Origin: an uncultured Opitutia bacterium
Lineage (GTDB): Bacteria > Verrucomicrobiota > Verrucomicrobiia > Opitutales > Opitutaceae
Direction of reading: 5' to 3'
DNA length: 64,000 bases
Assembly: GCA_903919985.1 (NCBI GenBank)
Contig: CAIXKG010000004.1
Span: forward strand, 21,396 to 85,395
Shown: positions 26,855 to 35,523 of the stretch, one piece after another
Position numbering within the stretch: position 1 is the first letter of the stretch
How the letters are laid out: every line of letters begins with the position of its first letter
Translations under genes and position numbers: made by a program
Notes under the pieces: model-generated
Told to the model about the DNA's origin: nothing
What the model saw: only the letters and a program-made list of their open reading frames with translations
Database searches by the model: none

Positions 26855-28024
26855 TCAAATCGCGACGAAGCCGATTGCCACGGCGTGCTGCGCGGCCCTG
26901 CCAACGACTATTTGCGAGACCAATGGAGGCGGGGTGTCCTCGCGCACGCCCAGACCGCAGGCCTCGTGATTCACGATCCACACGCCGCACACCGGTCGGT
27001 TACCACCGTCAAACACCGGGATCGGCGCGATCGCTTGAAACACAAAACCCTCGGTGCCGTAGTCGCCGCCGTTTTCCTCGACCGTTCGCCCGTCCTCGAC
27101 CAGCGCAACGTTGGCTCCCTCACGACTGAGGCGCGGTTTCTTGACGTAGCTCGCGCGGGTGCCCGCGGCGTCGACGAAAGGCCCGGGCGTTTCGTAGGCC
27201 GGCAGCAAATTGGCGTGACCGGGAAACAGTTCCCACAGCACGGGCAGCAGGCCTTTGTTGCTCAAAAGCAATTTCCACGGCGGCTCGATGAAAAGATTCG
27301 GCGCCGACTCGACGTACTCGGCGAACGGCTCGTGCCACATCCACTCCCACGGATAAAGTTTGAACAGCGCCTCAATTGCAGTCCCGCGTTCATCGACAAA
27401 TCGTTTCGCCCCGGTGTCCCAGCCAAGGGCGTCGATCGCCGTGCAGTGCACGCCGAAACCCGCCTGCGTGCAGGTGTCGGCGAGATACGCGAGCGTCTGC
27501 TCGTCCTCCGGCAGATCGCGTACGCCAGCGAAATGAACGCTATCGCTCGCCACATGGCGCCATGCCTCGATTAAGCGCTCGTGGATGGAATTGAACTGGT
27601 CGCCCTCGGGAAATCGCTCCTTCAACCAATGCCATTGGACGACCGACGCCTCCACGAGGGCAGTAGGGGTGTCCGCGTTGTACTCGAGCATTTTCGGCGG
27701 CGAGCTTCCGTCATAAGCGAGATCGAAACGCCCGTACACGCTCGGATCGTCGCGTTCCCACGAGGCCAGGATCGCCGGCACCGCGCGCTCCGGAATGCCG
27801 AGGCGCGACCACCATCCGCGATCGACGACCGCTTGGGCCGCCTCGATGCACAGCGCATGCAGCGTGTTGGCGGCCGCTTCGAGTTCGTCGACTTCCCGCG
27901 CGCTCAATTCGTAATACGCGCTTTCGTCCCAATATGGTCCGGTGTCGTGCGTGTGATACGTAAAGCCGAGGGCCTCGACTTGCGCGCGCCAATCCACGCG
28001 CGGTGAGAGCGAAAGACGTTTCAT
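26855..28024 (-). CDS. glutathionylspermidine synthase family protein (YgiC/YjfC-like)
   Basis: The 389-residue protein aligns along its length with E. coli YgiC/YjfC: R.DW...V...GF..HT, PYWDESAYYELS, YDGSSPPKMLEYNADTPTALVEA, GDQFNSIHERLI, LFKLYPWEWM, LLSNKGLLPVLWELFPGHANLLPAY and KPRLSREGANV. It is an ATP-grasp ligase fold (C-terminal half of glutathionylspermidine synthase). YgiC itself is not known to make glutathionylspermidine, so the reaction should be treated as unknown. It is the last of a DUF350 / secreted protein / YgiC-like set. A 33-bp palindrome separates it from the gene before. Confidence 0.9.
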   Translation of the reverse strand: MKRLSLSPRVDWRAQVEALGFTYHTHDTGPYWDESAYYELSAREVDELEAAANTLHALCIEAAQAVVDRGWWSRLGIPERAVPAILASWERDDPSVYGRFDLAYDGSSPPKMLEYNADTPTALVEASVVQWHWLKERFPEGDQFNSIHERLIEAWRHVASDSVHFAGVRDLPEDEQTLAYLADTCTQAGFGVHCTAIDALGWDTGAKRFVDERGTAIEALFKLYPWEWMWHEPFAEYVESAPNLFIEPPWKLLLSNKGLLPVLWELFPGHANLLPAYETPGPFVDAAGTRASYVKKPRLSREGANVALVEDGRTVEENGGDYGTEGFVFQAIAPIPVFDGGNRPVCGVWIVNHEACGLGVREDTPPPLVSQIVVGRAAQHAVAIGFVAI

Positions 28025-28078
28025 CGCCCGCCGACTCCCTCATCACGTTGTCCCTTACTGACACGCCGCTCCGCGCCC

Positions 28079-28111
28079 GGCCACTTGTAACCTAATAGGT
28101 TACAAGTGGCC
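28079..28111. repeat. long palindrome with 16-bp arms, TAATA centre
   Basis: ggccacttgtaaccta, a single A (28095), then its exact complement. On the plus strand it is followed by T5, terminator-like, yet both neighbouring genes run on the minus strand. A second palindrome with the same design is at 43445-43475. It could be an operator, an mRNA processing stem or a mobile repeat. Confidence 0.85.
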
Positions 28112-28174
28112 TTTTTCCCGAGTGAAACGGGCGGGATCGAAAACGGCGGAAACGGGGGCATGAACTTTCGATTT

Positions 28175-28675
28175 TCAAGACGCGGCCGGATGCGACGACG
28201 AGCCGAAGCCGCCGTGCAAAACCGGCGCGGACCGCGGCGCCGCGGCCGAACCCGGACGTTGCGCCGTCGGGACGGTCGGCGTGGAGGATTGGAATCGCGA
28301 CAGCCCGCCGGAGCTTCCGCTCCTGAAACCCCGCGTCGCGAAACTGTTGCCCGCTGCTTGGGCCTGGCGCTGTTGCTCGCGCAATTCAACGTCATCGGGT
28401 TGAGCCGCGCTCCGCCACACGCCGCCCCGAAACCACCCGCGACCGGCCTCGTATGAGTTATAGGGCAGCGGAAACCACATATGATAGGGCAAGTGATAAT
28501 AACCACGCCCCTGCTGAAACGCGTTGTTCGGGTACTCGGTAGCGGCGTTCGCGAGCGGCGGCAATTCGTCCACCAGGATTTCCTCCGTCGGCGAACAACG
28601 GGAGAGGCTGAAGGCGAGCGGCAGTCCGATCGCGCCGGCGGCGATCAGCAAAGGTGTCAGCACCTGGCGCGACAT
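28175..28675 (-). CDS. secreted or lipid-anchored protein in the position of DUF1190 (YjfM/YgiB-like)
   Basis: A 166-residue protein with an N-terminal hydrophobic segment (VLTPLLIAAGAIGLPLAFSL) followed by SRC, which could be a lipobox cysteine. It then has aromatic-rich QGRGYYHLPYHMWFPLPYNS and EAGRGWFRGGVW, and a Ser/Pro/Arg-rich tail ending VLHGGFGSSSH. The Gly-Phe-Gly-Ser tail and the aromatic block are reminiscent of DUF1190 proteins YgiB/YjfM, which sit between DUF350 and YgiC-like genes in enterobacteria. Identity is inferred partly from position. The start at 28675 gives the signal sequence; upstream frame is ignored. Confidence 0.6.
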   Translation of the reverse strand: MSRQVLTPLLIAAGAIGLPLAFSLSRCSPTEEILVDELPPLANAATEYPNNAFQQGRGYYHLPYHMWFPLPYNSYEAGRGWFRGGVWRSAAQPDDVELREQQRQAQAAGNSFATRGFRSGSSGGLSRFQSSTPTVPTAQRPGSAAAPRSAPVLHGGFGSSSHPAAS

Positions 28676-28731
28676 CCGCGACCGGGCCGGGCCGGCACCG
28701 GCGCAGAGACTACGCGAATCGGGATCGATCT

Positions 28732-28998
28732 TCACCCCATGATCGCCGCCGCGACGACGATACACACGCCGATGATCACGGCCGCACCGATGAGGGCTGC
28801 GGCGGTGTTGCGATGCTTGAGAATCTCCTCGTGCAAGTTCCCCGGCGTGCAAACGTCGAAGAGCTTATAGCCGACAATCGCGAGGCCGATGCCGAGCAGC
28901 GAAAACAGCACCGTGTAGAGCACGGCCTGTCCGAGCGAAGCCGCGTGCCAGTCGAGACCCGACTGCGCGAGCGGAAGCGAAGCAGGGATGGATGTCAT
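28732..28998 (-). CDS. DUF350 membrane protein (YjfL-like)
   Basis: An 88-residue inner-membrane protein with two spans: GQAVLYTVLFSLLGIGLAIVG (about 24-44) and AAALIGAAVIIGVCIVVAAAIM (about 66-87). The loop YKLFDVCTPGNLHEEILKHR between them is typical of DUF350. The ATG at 28998 was chosen because earlier codons lack family resemblance. It is the first gene of the minus-strand DUF350 / DUF1190-like / YgiC-like cluster. The role of DUF350 is not established. Confidence 0.8.
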   Translation of the reverse strand: MTSIPASLPLAQSGLDWHAASLGQAVLYTVLFSLLGIGLAIVGYKLFDVCTPGNLHEEILKHRNTAAALIGAAVIIGVCIVVAAAIMG

Positions 28999-29209
28999 GT
29001 GAAATGAACGAACGCGGCCGAACACGCGGACGCAGACCGGCGCGTAAATAATATCCGGCGGATTTAGAAAAATCGCCGTGCAGTCCAACGCGTCGCCAAG
29101 CCGTTGGGACGATGAGCGGACATCCATTATGTACGCGTAATCTGTTCTTCCCCGGAACGTGACCTGCGCGGGTTGTATTCCGCAAATCGCGATCTTCGCA
29201 TCAGAGCGC

Positions 29210-31438
29210 ATGAAAGCATTTCCCTTGAGCCTCACCGCGCTGTGCTACGTCGCATGCGCCATCCCCGTCACCTACTCACAAGTAGCCGCGATTGCCTTCG
29301 CGAGTTCCAATTCACCGAACACAGCCGACGGTTCGAAAGAAAAGACCGTTCGACTCGAAGAAATCGAAGTGACCGAAAAGCGCACATCCGCGCTGACGCA
29401 AGCCCCGGTCGAGAGCCGGCTGGATACCGTCCAGCCGCAGTCGATCGTGGAGGTCTCCACGATCAACAACTCAATCGCGCCCTCCGCGGACTACACGATG
29501 ATCGCCAATCTCACGCCCAGCGTGACGACCGTGCAGGCGAACGGCCCCGGCCTAAGCGAGGCAAAGAACATTCTCCGCGGTTTCACCGACGGCCAATACA
29601 ACATCACTTTCGACGGCATTCCTTTCAGCGATAACAATTCGTTCTCGCACCACTCCACGAGTTATTTTCCGGCGAAGCTTATCGGCCGCATGATTGTCGA
29701 TCGCGGGCCGGGTACGGCGAGCACGATCGGACAAGCGACGTTCGGCGGGACGATGGCCATGCTGTCCAAGGATCCGCGAACCACCGACGGCATTGTACCG
29801 ACGCTCAGCTACGGGAGCTTCCGGACCTTCGTCGGGCACCTTGAGGGGAGCTCGGCAAATTTCGCTCCGCTCGGCGGCGCCTCCACGATCGCGAGTTACC
29901 AGTACCTGACTTCGGACGGCTTCCTCACGCATTCGTACGAACGCCGGCACACGCTCTACTTCAAGCATCTCCAGCCCGTCGGCCCGCACACCACCCTGAC
30001 GTTTCTCACCACTGAAAACTGGATCAAGTTCGGCACGCCACCTTCTGTCACGCAGGCCACCATCGACGCCAAGGGGCGCGATTACGGCCTGGTCGACGAT
30101 GCGAACAATATCCTATCGCCGCTCTACAACTATCAGAAGAAGGAAGCGGACTTCAGCTACATCGGACTGGAGACCGATCTCGGTGGAGGCTGGCACGTCG
30201 GCAACAAGGTGGGCACGTACCTCTACGACAACGACAGCTACCAGACGCCGACCCAGGGAACCAAGACCGCGAAGGCCAACATCGGTGGCACCTACCAATT
30301 GAACTACTATCGCGCGTGGTTCGATCACGCGGAGCTCACCCACGAGGACGAACATGGCACATTCAAGACCGGCGGCTGGGGCGAGTACGTCCGCAATGAT
30401 CGTTATCAATACCTGATCGATTATACTCGCGGCGGCGTCCTCGATTTCAATGTCGCGACGACTGCACCCGACGTGGGGACGCTCGCCGCCACCACGTACC
30501 TCATGAAAAACTACATGCGGACGGCCCAGCTGTTCGCGGAGTACGACTGGCACCCATTGCCCGATCTTTCGATCAACGCCGGCGTGCGATACGCCCATTT
30601 CCGTCGCGACATCGAGGCGCCGGTGAATCAGACGACCCGCCTGCGTTACTTCGGCGAGCGCACGGACACGAACACGATGCCGAGCATCGCGATCAACTAT
30701 CGTCTGAAACCCGAGTGGTCCGCGTACGCGCAGGTCGCCAAGGGATTCCTGGCTCCAAATCTCCAGCTATTCTACGTGCCCGAGCCATCGAAGAACAACG
30801 TGAAGCCACAGGAGACGATGAACTACCAGATCGGCACCGTCTATAAGACTGGCCGCCTCAATGCCGACATCGACGCATACTGGATCGATTACAAATACCT
30901 GCCCCTCACGATCACCGATACCGCGACGAGCCAACAGTACTATGCGCTCGCCAGCGGTGCCTACTACAGCGGCATCGAGTCGCAGGCGACGCTTTCGGTC
31001 GGGGGCGGCCTCAGCCTCCACGCCAACGGCTCGATCAACCGGGCGGTCTACAAAAAGTCCAAGCTCGATATCCCCGGCGTTTCGCGCTCCACGGCGCTTC
31101 TCGCCTTGATCTACAACCACGGCGGCTTCTTCGCTTCGCTTTCCGATAAATACGTCGGCGAACAGAAAATTTATGGGTCCGGACTCAATCCCGATATCGC
31201 GTCCACCCTCAAGGTCAGCGTCGCCGCGCCAAGCCGCTGGTCCGAGGATCTGGCGTTCGGCTACAGCCAGAGCCTCAAGCACCGGAACTTCATCCGGAGC
31301 CTGAAGATCAAGGTGCAGGTCGACAATCTCCTCAATCGCCAGCAGCAGGTCGTCAGCTCGGTCAGCGCCGCGGCGGTGCGATCGTTCATCGTGCTGCCGG
31401 GCCGCAATTACTTCTTCACGTTCTCGGGGGAGTTCTGA
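29210..31438 (+). CDS. TonB-dependent outer-membrane receptor
   Basis: A 742-residue receptor. It has a signal peptide (MKAFPLSLTALCYVACAIPV), a TonB-box-like EEIEVTEKR, then a plug domain with NILRGFTDGQYNITFDGIPF, IDRGPG (VDRGPGTAST) and FGGTMAMLSKDP. A long beta-barrel region ends in Phe (YFFTFSGEF), the outer-membrane insertion signature. The ligand is not evident. It is followed 21 bp later by a PepSY-like membrane protein and then by a Tat-exported metallophosphoesterase, which suggests uptake of a phosphorus-containing compound. The ATG at 29210 starts the signal peptide. Confidence 0.9.
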   Translation: MKAFPLSLTALCYVACAIPVTYSQVAAIAFASSNSPNTADGSKEKTVRLEEIEVTEKRTSALTQAPVESRLDTVQPQSIVEVSTINNSIAPSADYTMIANLTPSVTTVQANGPGLSEAKNILRGFTDGQYNITFDGIPFSDNNSFSHHSTSYFPAKLIGRMIVDRGPGTASTIGQATFGGTMAMLSKDPRTTDGIVPTLSYGSFRTFVGHLEGSSANFAPLGGASTIASYQYLTSDGFLTHSYERRHTLYFKHLQPVGPHTTLTFLTTENWIKFGTPPSVTQATIDAKGRDYGLVDDANNILSPLYNYQKKEADFSYIGLETDLGGGWHVGNKVGTYLYDNDSYQTPTQGTKTAKANIGGTYQLNYYRAWFDHAELTHEDEHGTFKTGGWGEYVRNDRYQYLIDYTRGGVLDFNVATTAPDVGTLAATTYLMKNYMRTAQLFAEYDWHPLPDLSINAGVRYAHFRRDIEAPVNQTTRLRYFGERTDTNTMPSIAINYRLKPEWSAYAQVAKGFLAPNLQLFYVPEPSKNNVKPQETMNYQIGTVYKTGRLNADIDAYWIDYKYLPLTITDTATSQQYYALASGAYYSGIESQATLSVGGGLSLHANGSINRAVYKKSKLDIPGVSRSTALLALIYNHGGFFASLSDKYVGEQKIYGSGLNPDIASTLKVSVAAPSRWSEDLAFGYSQSLKHRNFIRSLKIKVQVDNLLNRQQQVVSSVSAAAVRSFIVLPGRNYFFTFSGEF

Positions 31439-31458
31439 GCTCAACTCACAGGCCTGCT

Positions 31459-31827
31459 GTGAAACAGCTCCGTCAGCTTCACCTCTATCTGGGGGTTTTG
31501 TTTGCGCCCCTCCTGGTCTTCTTCTCTGCGACCGGCGCGTGGCAGCTCTTCGGGCTGCACCAAAACGCGAAGGATGGTAGCTACGCCGCTCCCTCACCGC
31601 TCGTCGCCATGGCGGCGGTGCACAAACACTCCCACCTCCCGGGCACGCTGAACCAAGCCGCGACTCCGCTGCGTTGGTTCAGTCTTGCCGCCTCGCTCGG
31701 TCTCATCGCCACCACGGCCCTTGGGATCGCGATGGCGTTTCGCTACACCGCCAGCCGGGCACGTGTCGCCGGTTGCCTCGCCGCCGGCACCGCCGTGCCG
31801 GTCATTCTCCTCCTCATCTATCGCTAG
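31459..31827 (+). CDS. PepSY-associated small membrane protein
   Basis: The 122-residue product begins KQLRQLHLYLGVLFAPLLVF, the first-helix pattern of PepSY-associated transmembrane proteins that accompany TonB receptors. It has FSATGAWQLFGLH, a periplasmic segment with KHSHLPG, and two more helices (WFSLAASLGLIATTALGIAM and CLAAGTAVPVILLLIYR). These proteins are often linked to iron or siderophore handling, but their exact role is unclear. The gene lies 21 bp after the receptor and 9 bp before the phosphoesterase gene, so all three are probably one operon. Confidence 0.8.
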   Translation: MKQLRQLHLYLGVLFAPLLVFFSATGAWQLFGLHQNAKDGSYAAPSPLVAMAAVHKHSHLPGTLNQAATPLRWFSLAASLGLIATTALGIAMAFRYTASRARVAGCLAAGTAVPVILLLIYR

Positions 31828-31835
31828 TTTTTCCC

Positions 31836-33362
31836 ATGCACTCCGCTCCCCTCTCCCGCCGCCAGTTCCTCCGGTCCGCCGGAGGCATCACCTTCCTTGC
31901 GCTCGTCCCCACGAGCACCGGGCTCTTCGCCGCCACCGAGAAACTCAAACCCATGTCGGTGCCGGTCTTCACCGCGCTCCCCTACGTGCAACCCGGGCCG
32001 CAGGCGAAACTCGTCCCCGGCGCCGAGATCGCGCGGCTCGCGTGGCAAACCGAAGGCACCGAGGCGAACTTCGAGGTCAGTTTCGGTCGCAACAATTCGT
32101 ATGGCCAGACGGCGTCGATCGAGCGCACGTCGCGCGACTACAGCGGGCGGGGCGACAAGGGCAGCCGTTTCAACTACGTCACCGCGTTCGCCGGCCTCCA
32201 GCTTGGCACGGAGTATCGTTATCGCGTACGCTGCAACGGCGCGACCATCGCCGAGGGTTACTTCACGACCCGGCAGCCCCGCGGCCGCAAAATTCGCTTC
32301 GCGGCTTTCGGCGACAACGCCTTTGGCGATCCCGGCGAACGCGCCATCGCTTATCAAGCATACCGCGCCAACCCCGACTTCATCCAGAACACCGGCGACA
32401 ATGTCTACGACGCCGGCCTCGACTCGGAATATACCCGTCACTTCTTCCCTGTCTACAACGCCGATCATGCGAGCCCGCAAATCGGCGCGCCACTGCTGCG
32501 CTCGATCCCGTTCTATGCCGTGCTCGCCAATCATGATGTCGAGGGCTTCATGCCCGAGTCGAAAATTCCCGCGGCCAACTTCGAACTCTACGCCGACGCG
32601 CTCGCTTACTACACCAATTTCCATTTCCCGCTTAACGGTGTGCCGCAGCCGACGTTTCAGACGATGATGCACGGACCGGAAAAACGCCTCGCCGATTTCA
32701 AGGCCTGCGCCGGAGCCCGTTTCCCTACGATGGCGAATTATTCTTACGATGCGGGCGACGCCCACTTCCTTTGCCTCGACTCCAACAACTACACCGACGC
32801 CACCGATCCGGCACTCCAACAATGGGTCGCAGCTGATCTCAAGGGCAGCGACGCACGCTGGAAATTTGTCACGTTTCATCACGGCGCCTTCAACATCGGC
32901 CTGCATCACCGCTACGAGCAACAGATGCGGGTACTGGCCCCGATCTTTCAGGAAAACGGCGTCAACTTCGTGCTGAGCGGACACGAGCACAATTACCAGC
33001 GCACCGTTCCGATCCGCTTCACGCCCAAAGACGTCACCAAGGCGCACGCGATCCACACGAAGGCTCGCGGTGTGACAGGTGACTTCAAACTCGACCTCGC
33101 ATTTGATGGCGTGACGAACACGAAGGCGAACGGGGTGATCTACATTACAACCGGAGCCGGCGGAAAATATCTCTACGACCCAGAGTACAACAACGCGCCC
33201 GAAAAATGGGTGATTCCCGAGGACGGCAATCTGGCATTCACCGTAAAACTGATTTCCGATCGGCACTCGCTCACCGTCTTCGACGTCGAACGCGACGAAG
33301 TTCTCCTCCGACAAATCGACGAGGAGGGCAATGAAATCGATCGCATCCGCGTAACGGCCTGA
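31836..33362 (+). CDS. Tat-exported metallophosphoesterase, purple acid phosphatase-like
   Basis: A 508-residue protein. The Tat signal is SRRQFLRSAGG with a following hydrophobic stretch. A fibronectin-like N-terminal domain with KLVPGAEIARLAWQ and TEYRYRVRCNG precedes a calcineurin-type catalytic domain. Metal-binding motifs appear in order: AFGDNAFGDPG, QNTGDNVYDAG, YAVLANHDVEG, KFVTFHHGAFN and LSGHEHNYQR. This arrangement matches PhoD/purple acid phosphatase relatives that hydrolyse phosphomono- or diesters in the periplasm. It is third in the receptor/PepSY/phosphatase operon. Its stop is only four bases from the histidine kinase stop, converging. Confidence 0.88.
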   Translation: MHSAPLSRRQFLRSAGGITFLALVPTSTGLFAATEKLKPMSVPVFTALPYVQPGPQAKLVPGAEIARLAWQTEGTEANFEVSFGRNNSYGQTASIERTSRDYSGRGDKGSRFNYVTAFAGLQLGTEYRYRVRCNGATIAEGYFTTRQPRGRKIRFAAFGDNAFGDPGERAIAYQAYRANPDFIQNTGDNVYDAGLDSEYTRHFFPVYNADHASPQIGAPLLRSIPFYAVLANHDVEGFMPESKIPAANFELYADALAYYTNFHFPLNGVPQPTFQTMMHGPEKRLADFKACAGARFPTMANYSYDAGDAHFLCLDSNNYTDATDPALQQWVAADLKGSDARWKFVTFHHGAFNIGLHHRYEQQMRVLAPIFQENGVNFVLSGHEHNYQRTVPIRFTPKDVTKAHAIHTKARGVTGDFKLDLAFDGVTNTKANGVIYITTGAGGKYLYDPEYNNAPEKWVIPEDGNLAFTVKLISDRHSLTVFDVERDEVLLRQIDEEGNEIDRIRVTA

Positions 33363-33366
33363 ACCC

Positions 33367-34758
33367 TCACGTCGGGACGGGCGGCGACATCAGAGTGAAA
33401 GTCAATCGTTGCGGCGTCTCGCTCGCCGCCGTGAGCGTCCAACCCATCGCCTCGGCAAAGGTGCGCGCAATCGGCAATCCGAGCCCGAGATGCGCGCCGC
33501 CCGTGCGGGCCTTTTCTTTTCGCCAGAAACGATCGAACAGCCGGGAGACGTCCGCCGTCTCAAGATCGTCAGTCGTATTGGTGATGCACAAGGCCACCCG
33601 ATGGCCAACCGTCTCGACACCGACGACGATTTCTCCCCCCTTCGGCGTATAGCAAAGGGCGTTCTCGCAGAGGTTGGTGACGATGGATTGAAGCAGCGTT
33701 GGATCGGCCGTGACCGGCGCCGCCTGGGTCGAAACCTTCACCGACAACCCGAGGTCATGGGCGCGTTCCGCGTAGTTCGGCCAAACCCGCTGAAATATAT
33801 CGTCCAGCACCACGGACTCATTGCGGACGGCGAGCTGACCCTGCTCACTGCGGGCGAGGGCCAGCATGTGCTCCACCAGTTGCTCCATTTGCAGGCTGAT
33901 CGCGAGGGTTTCGCGATCCGTGGACCGGTCACGGGTGTCCGGCCACTTGAGCGAACACTCGGCCGCGCTCCGCAACTCCGCGAGGGGCGTGCGAAGCTCG
34001 TGCGCCAAGTCCGCGCTGAATCGCCGCTCGCGTTCGAACGAGGCTTCCAGCCGGGCCAGCAGATCGTTCAACCGCCGCGTGATCGGCTGCAGTTCGGCGG
34101 GCGCACCGTCGGTCGGGAAACGCGTCGCCAACGAACGGGCGTCGATGTCGGCCGCATACTCGCCGAGAACATGCAACGGGCTTAGGCCGCGGCGGAGCGC
34201 ATGCGGTACAAACCACACCGTCGCGGCGGTGAGTCCCGCCGCACAAGCGATCAACAGCCAAAGGAGCCGGCTGAGAGTCGCATCGAGCGGTGCGCGCTCG
34301 ACGGCCACCACGATTTGTAGTTCCGGTTGCAAGACCCGGTCCGCGGCGGGATCACGCGGGCGAAAAGTGAACCCGATGGCACGGCCAGATTCTCCATTCG
34401 GAAGCGGCAAATCCCAAATCCGCGGTTCCGCGAGCGTGCCAAAGACGGTCGGCAGGCTCCCGTCCCGTAGTGAGCCCGAGCGAGCGAGCGGCCGCCCCTG
34501 ATCCCAGATTTCAAAAAAATCGTGCGGCGTTTTCTTGTCGAAGCCGCGCATGAAGCGGTTGGAGAAAATTACTTTTACCCCGCCGGGGCTGGGTAGCGTC
34601 ATCGTGCAGATCGCGTGGGACTTCACCTGCAGCGCGTCGTCGAACTGGGTGATCGCGGTGTGGCGGGCCGCGAAATAGAGGGCGAGCAAGCCACCGCCAA
34701 ATACCGTCAGTGCCGCGCTGAGCAATTCGCGCGTGAGTCGACGGCGAATGGAATTCAT
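33367..34758 (-). CDS. sensor histidine kinase (EnvZ/QseC type)
   Basis: A 463-residue membrane kinase. Span 1 is near 10-30, followed by a periplasmic sensor region of about 130 residues. Span 2 is near 163-185, followed by HAMP (RRGLSPLHVLGEYAADID...) and HisKA with the phosphorylated His253 in FSADLAHELRTPLAEL. The HATPase has N-box TNLCENALCYTP and G-box LGLGLPIARTFAEAMG. It overlaps the response regulator gene by four bases. The signal is unknown; the neighbours suggest phosphate or a phosphorylated ligand, which is inference. Confidence 0.93.
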   Translation of the reverse strand: MNSIRRRLTRELLSAALTVFGGGLLALYFAARHTAITQFDDALQVKSHAICTMTLPSPGGVKVIFSNRFMRGFDKKTPHDFFEIWDQGRPLARSGSLRDGSLPTVFGTLAEPRIWDLPLPNGESGRAIGFTFRPRDPAADRVLQPELQIVVAVERAPLDATLSRLLWLLIACAAGLTAATVWFVPHALRRGLSPLHVLGEYAADIDARSLATRFPTDGAPAELQPITRRLNDLLARLEASFERERRFSADLAHELRTPLAELRSAAECSLKWPDTRDRSTDRETLAISLQMEQLVEHMLALARSEQGQLAVRNESVVLDDIFQRVWPNYAERAHDLGLSVKVSTQAAPVTADPTLLQSIVTNLCENALCYTPKGGEIVVGVETVGHRVALCITNTTDDLETADVSRLFDRFWRKEKARTGGAHLGLGLPIARTFAEAMGWTLTAASETPQRLTFTLMSPPVPT

Positions 34759-35447
34759 CGCGCGCTGGTCACGGCGGGGTTCGTGTCGAACACGTAACCG
34801 AAGCCGCGGCGCGTGTGGATCAAGGTGGCGGCCTCGCCAACGGCGAGTTTGCGGCGCAGCACGCACACGGCCGAGTCCACGACGTTGCTCGTCGGATCGA
34901 GCTTGGCGCCGTAAAGGTGGGCTTCGATCTCGCCGCGGGACACGACATCGCCGCGGCGTTTCGCGAGATACTCAAGGAGCTGGTATTCGCGCGCCGTGAG
35001 TTCGAGCTTCGTGACACCGCGGCGTGCGGTGCGAGCAAAGGTGTCGATTTCCAGATCGCCGACGGCGAGGAGCGTTTGCCTACCGCCGCCGGACCGGCGG
35101 CAGAGCGCCTGCACTCGGGCGAGGAATTCCTCGAGCGCAAAGGGCTTCACGAGGTAATCGTCGGCCCCGGTTTGCAGACCGCGCACGCGGTCTTCGATCG
35201 TGTCGCGCGCCGTGAGAACCAACACACGGACATTGCGCTGCCGGCGGCGCAACTCCGTGAGGACCGAGAGGCCGTCGCGCTTGGGCAACATCAAATCGAG
35301 CACCATCGCGTCGTAGTCCTCGGAATCGGCGCGCCACAGGCCTTCCTCGCCGTCGGCCGCCGCGTCCACCGCGTACCCTGAGCGCTGGAGCGCGACGGTG
35401 AGACTGGCTTGGAGGCGCTGGGAATCTTCGACGAGTAACACACGCAT
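34755..35447 (-). CDS. OmpR/PhoB-family response regulator
   Basis: A 230-residue two-domain regulator. The receiver has the acidic EDS at the N-terminus, the phosphoacceptor Asp51 in VLDLMLP, the Thr in LTARDT and the Lys in DDYLVKPF. The C-terminal winged helix (LELTAREYQLLEYLAKRRGDVVSR...SNVVDSAVCVLRRKL...IHTRRGFGYVF) binds DNA. It overlaps the kinase gene (ATGA junction) and presumably controls one or both flanking receptor/phosphatase operons. No pho box could be confirmed by eye. Confidence 0.95.
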   Translation of the reverse strand: MRVLLVEDSQRLQASLTVALQRSGYAVDAAADGEEGLWRADSEDYDAMVLDLMLPKRDGLSVLTELRRRQRNVRVLVLTARDTIEDRVRGLQTGADDYLVKPFALEEFLARVQALCRRSGGGRQTLLAVGDLEIDTFARTARRGVTKLELTAREYQLLEYLAKRRGDVVSRGEIEAHLYGAKLDPTSNVVDSAVCVLRRKLAVGEAATLIHTRRGFGYVFDTNPAVTSAR

Positions 35448-35523
35448 GGGAGCGGATCTCGGAGAATGATCGGGACGATTCGAAAACGCCGACCAAAATT
35501 CGGCCGCCGGTGTGACGGATGGG

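Noticed and set aside
28021..28506. Minus-strand frame overlapping the YjfM-like gene and the palindrome
   Set aside because: It is a shadow of the better-supported frame at 28175-28675 and crosses the palindrome.
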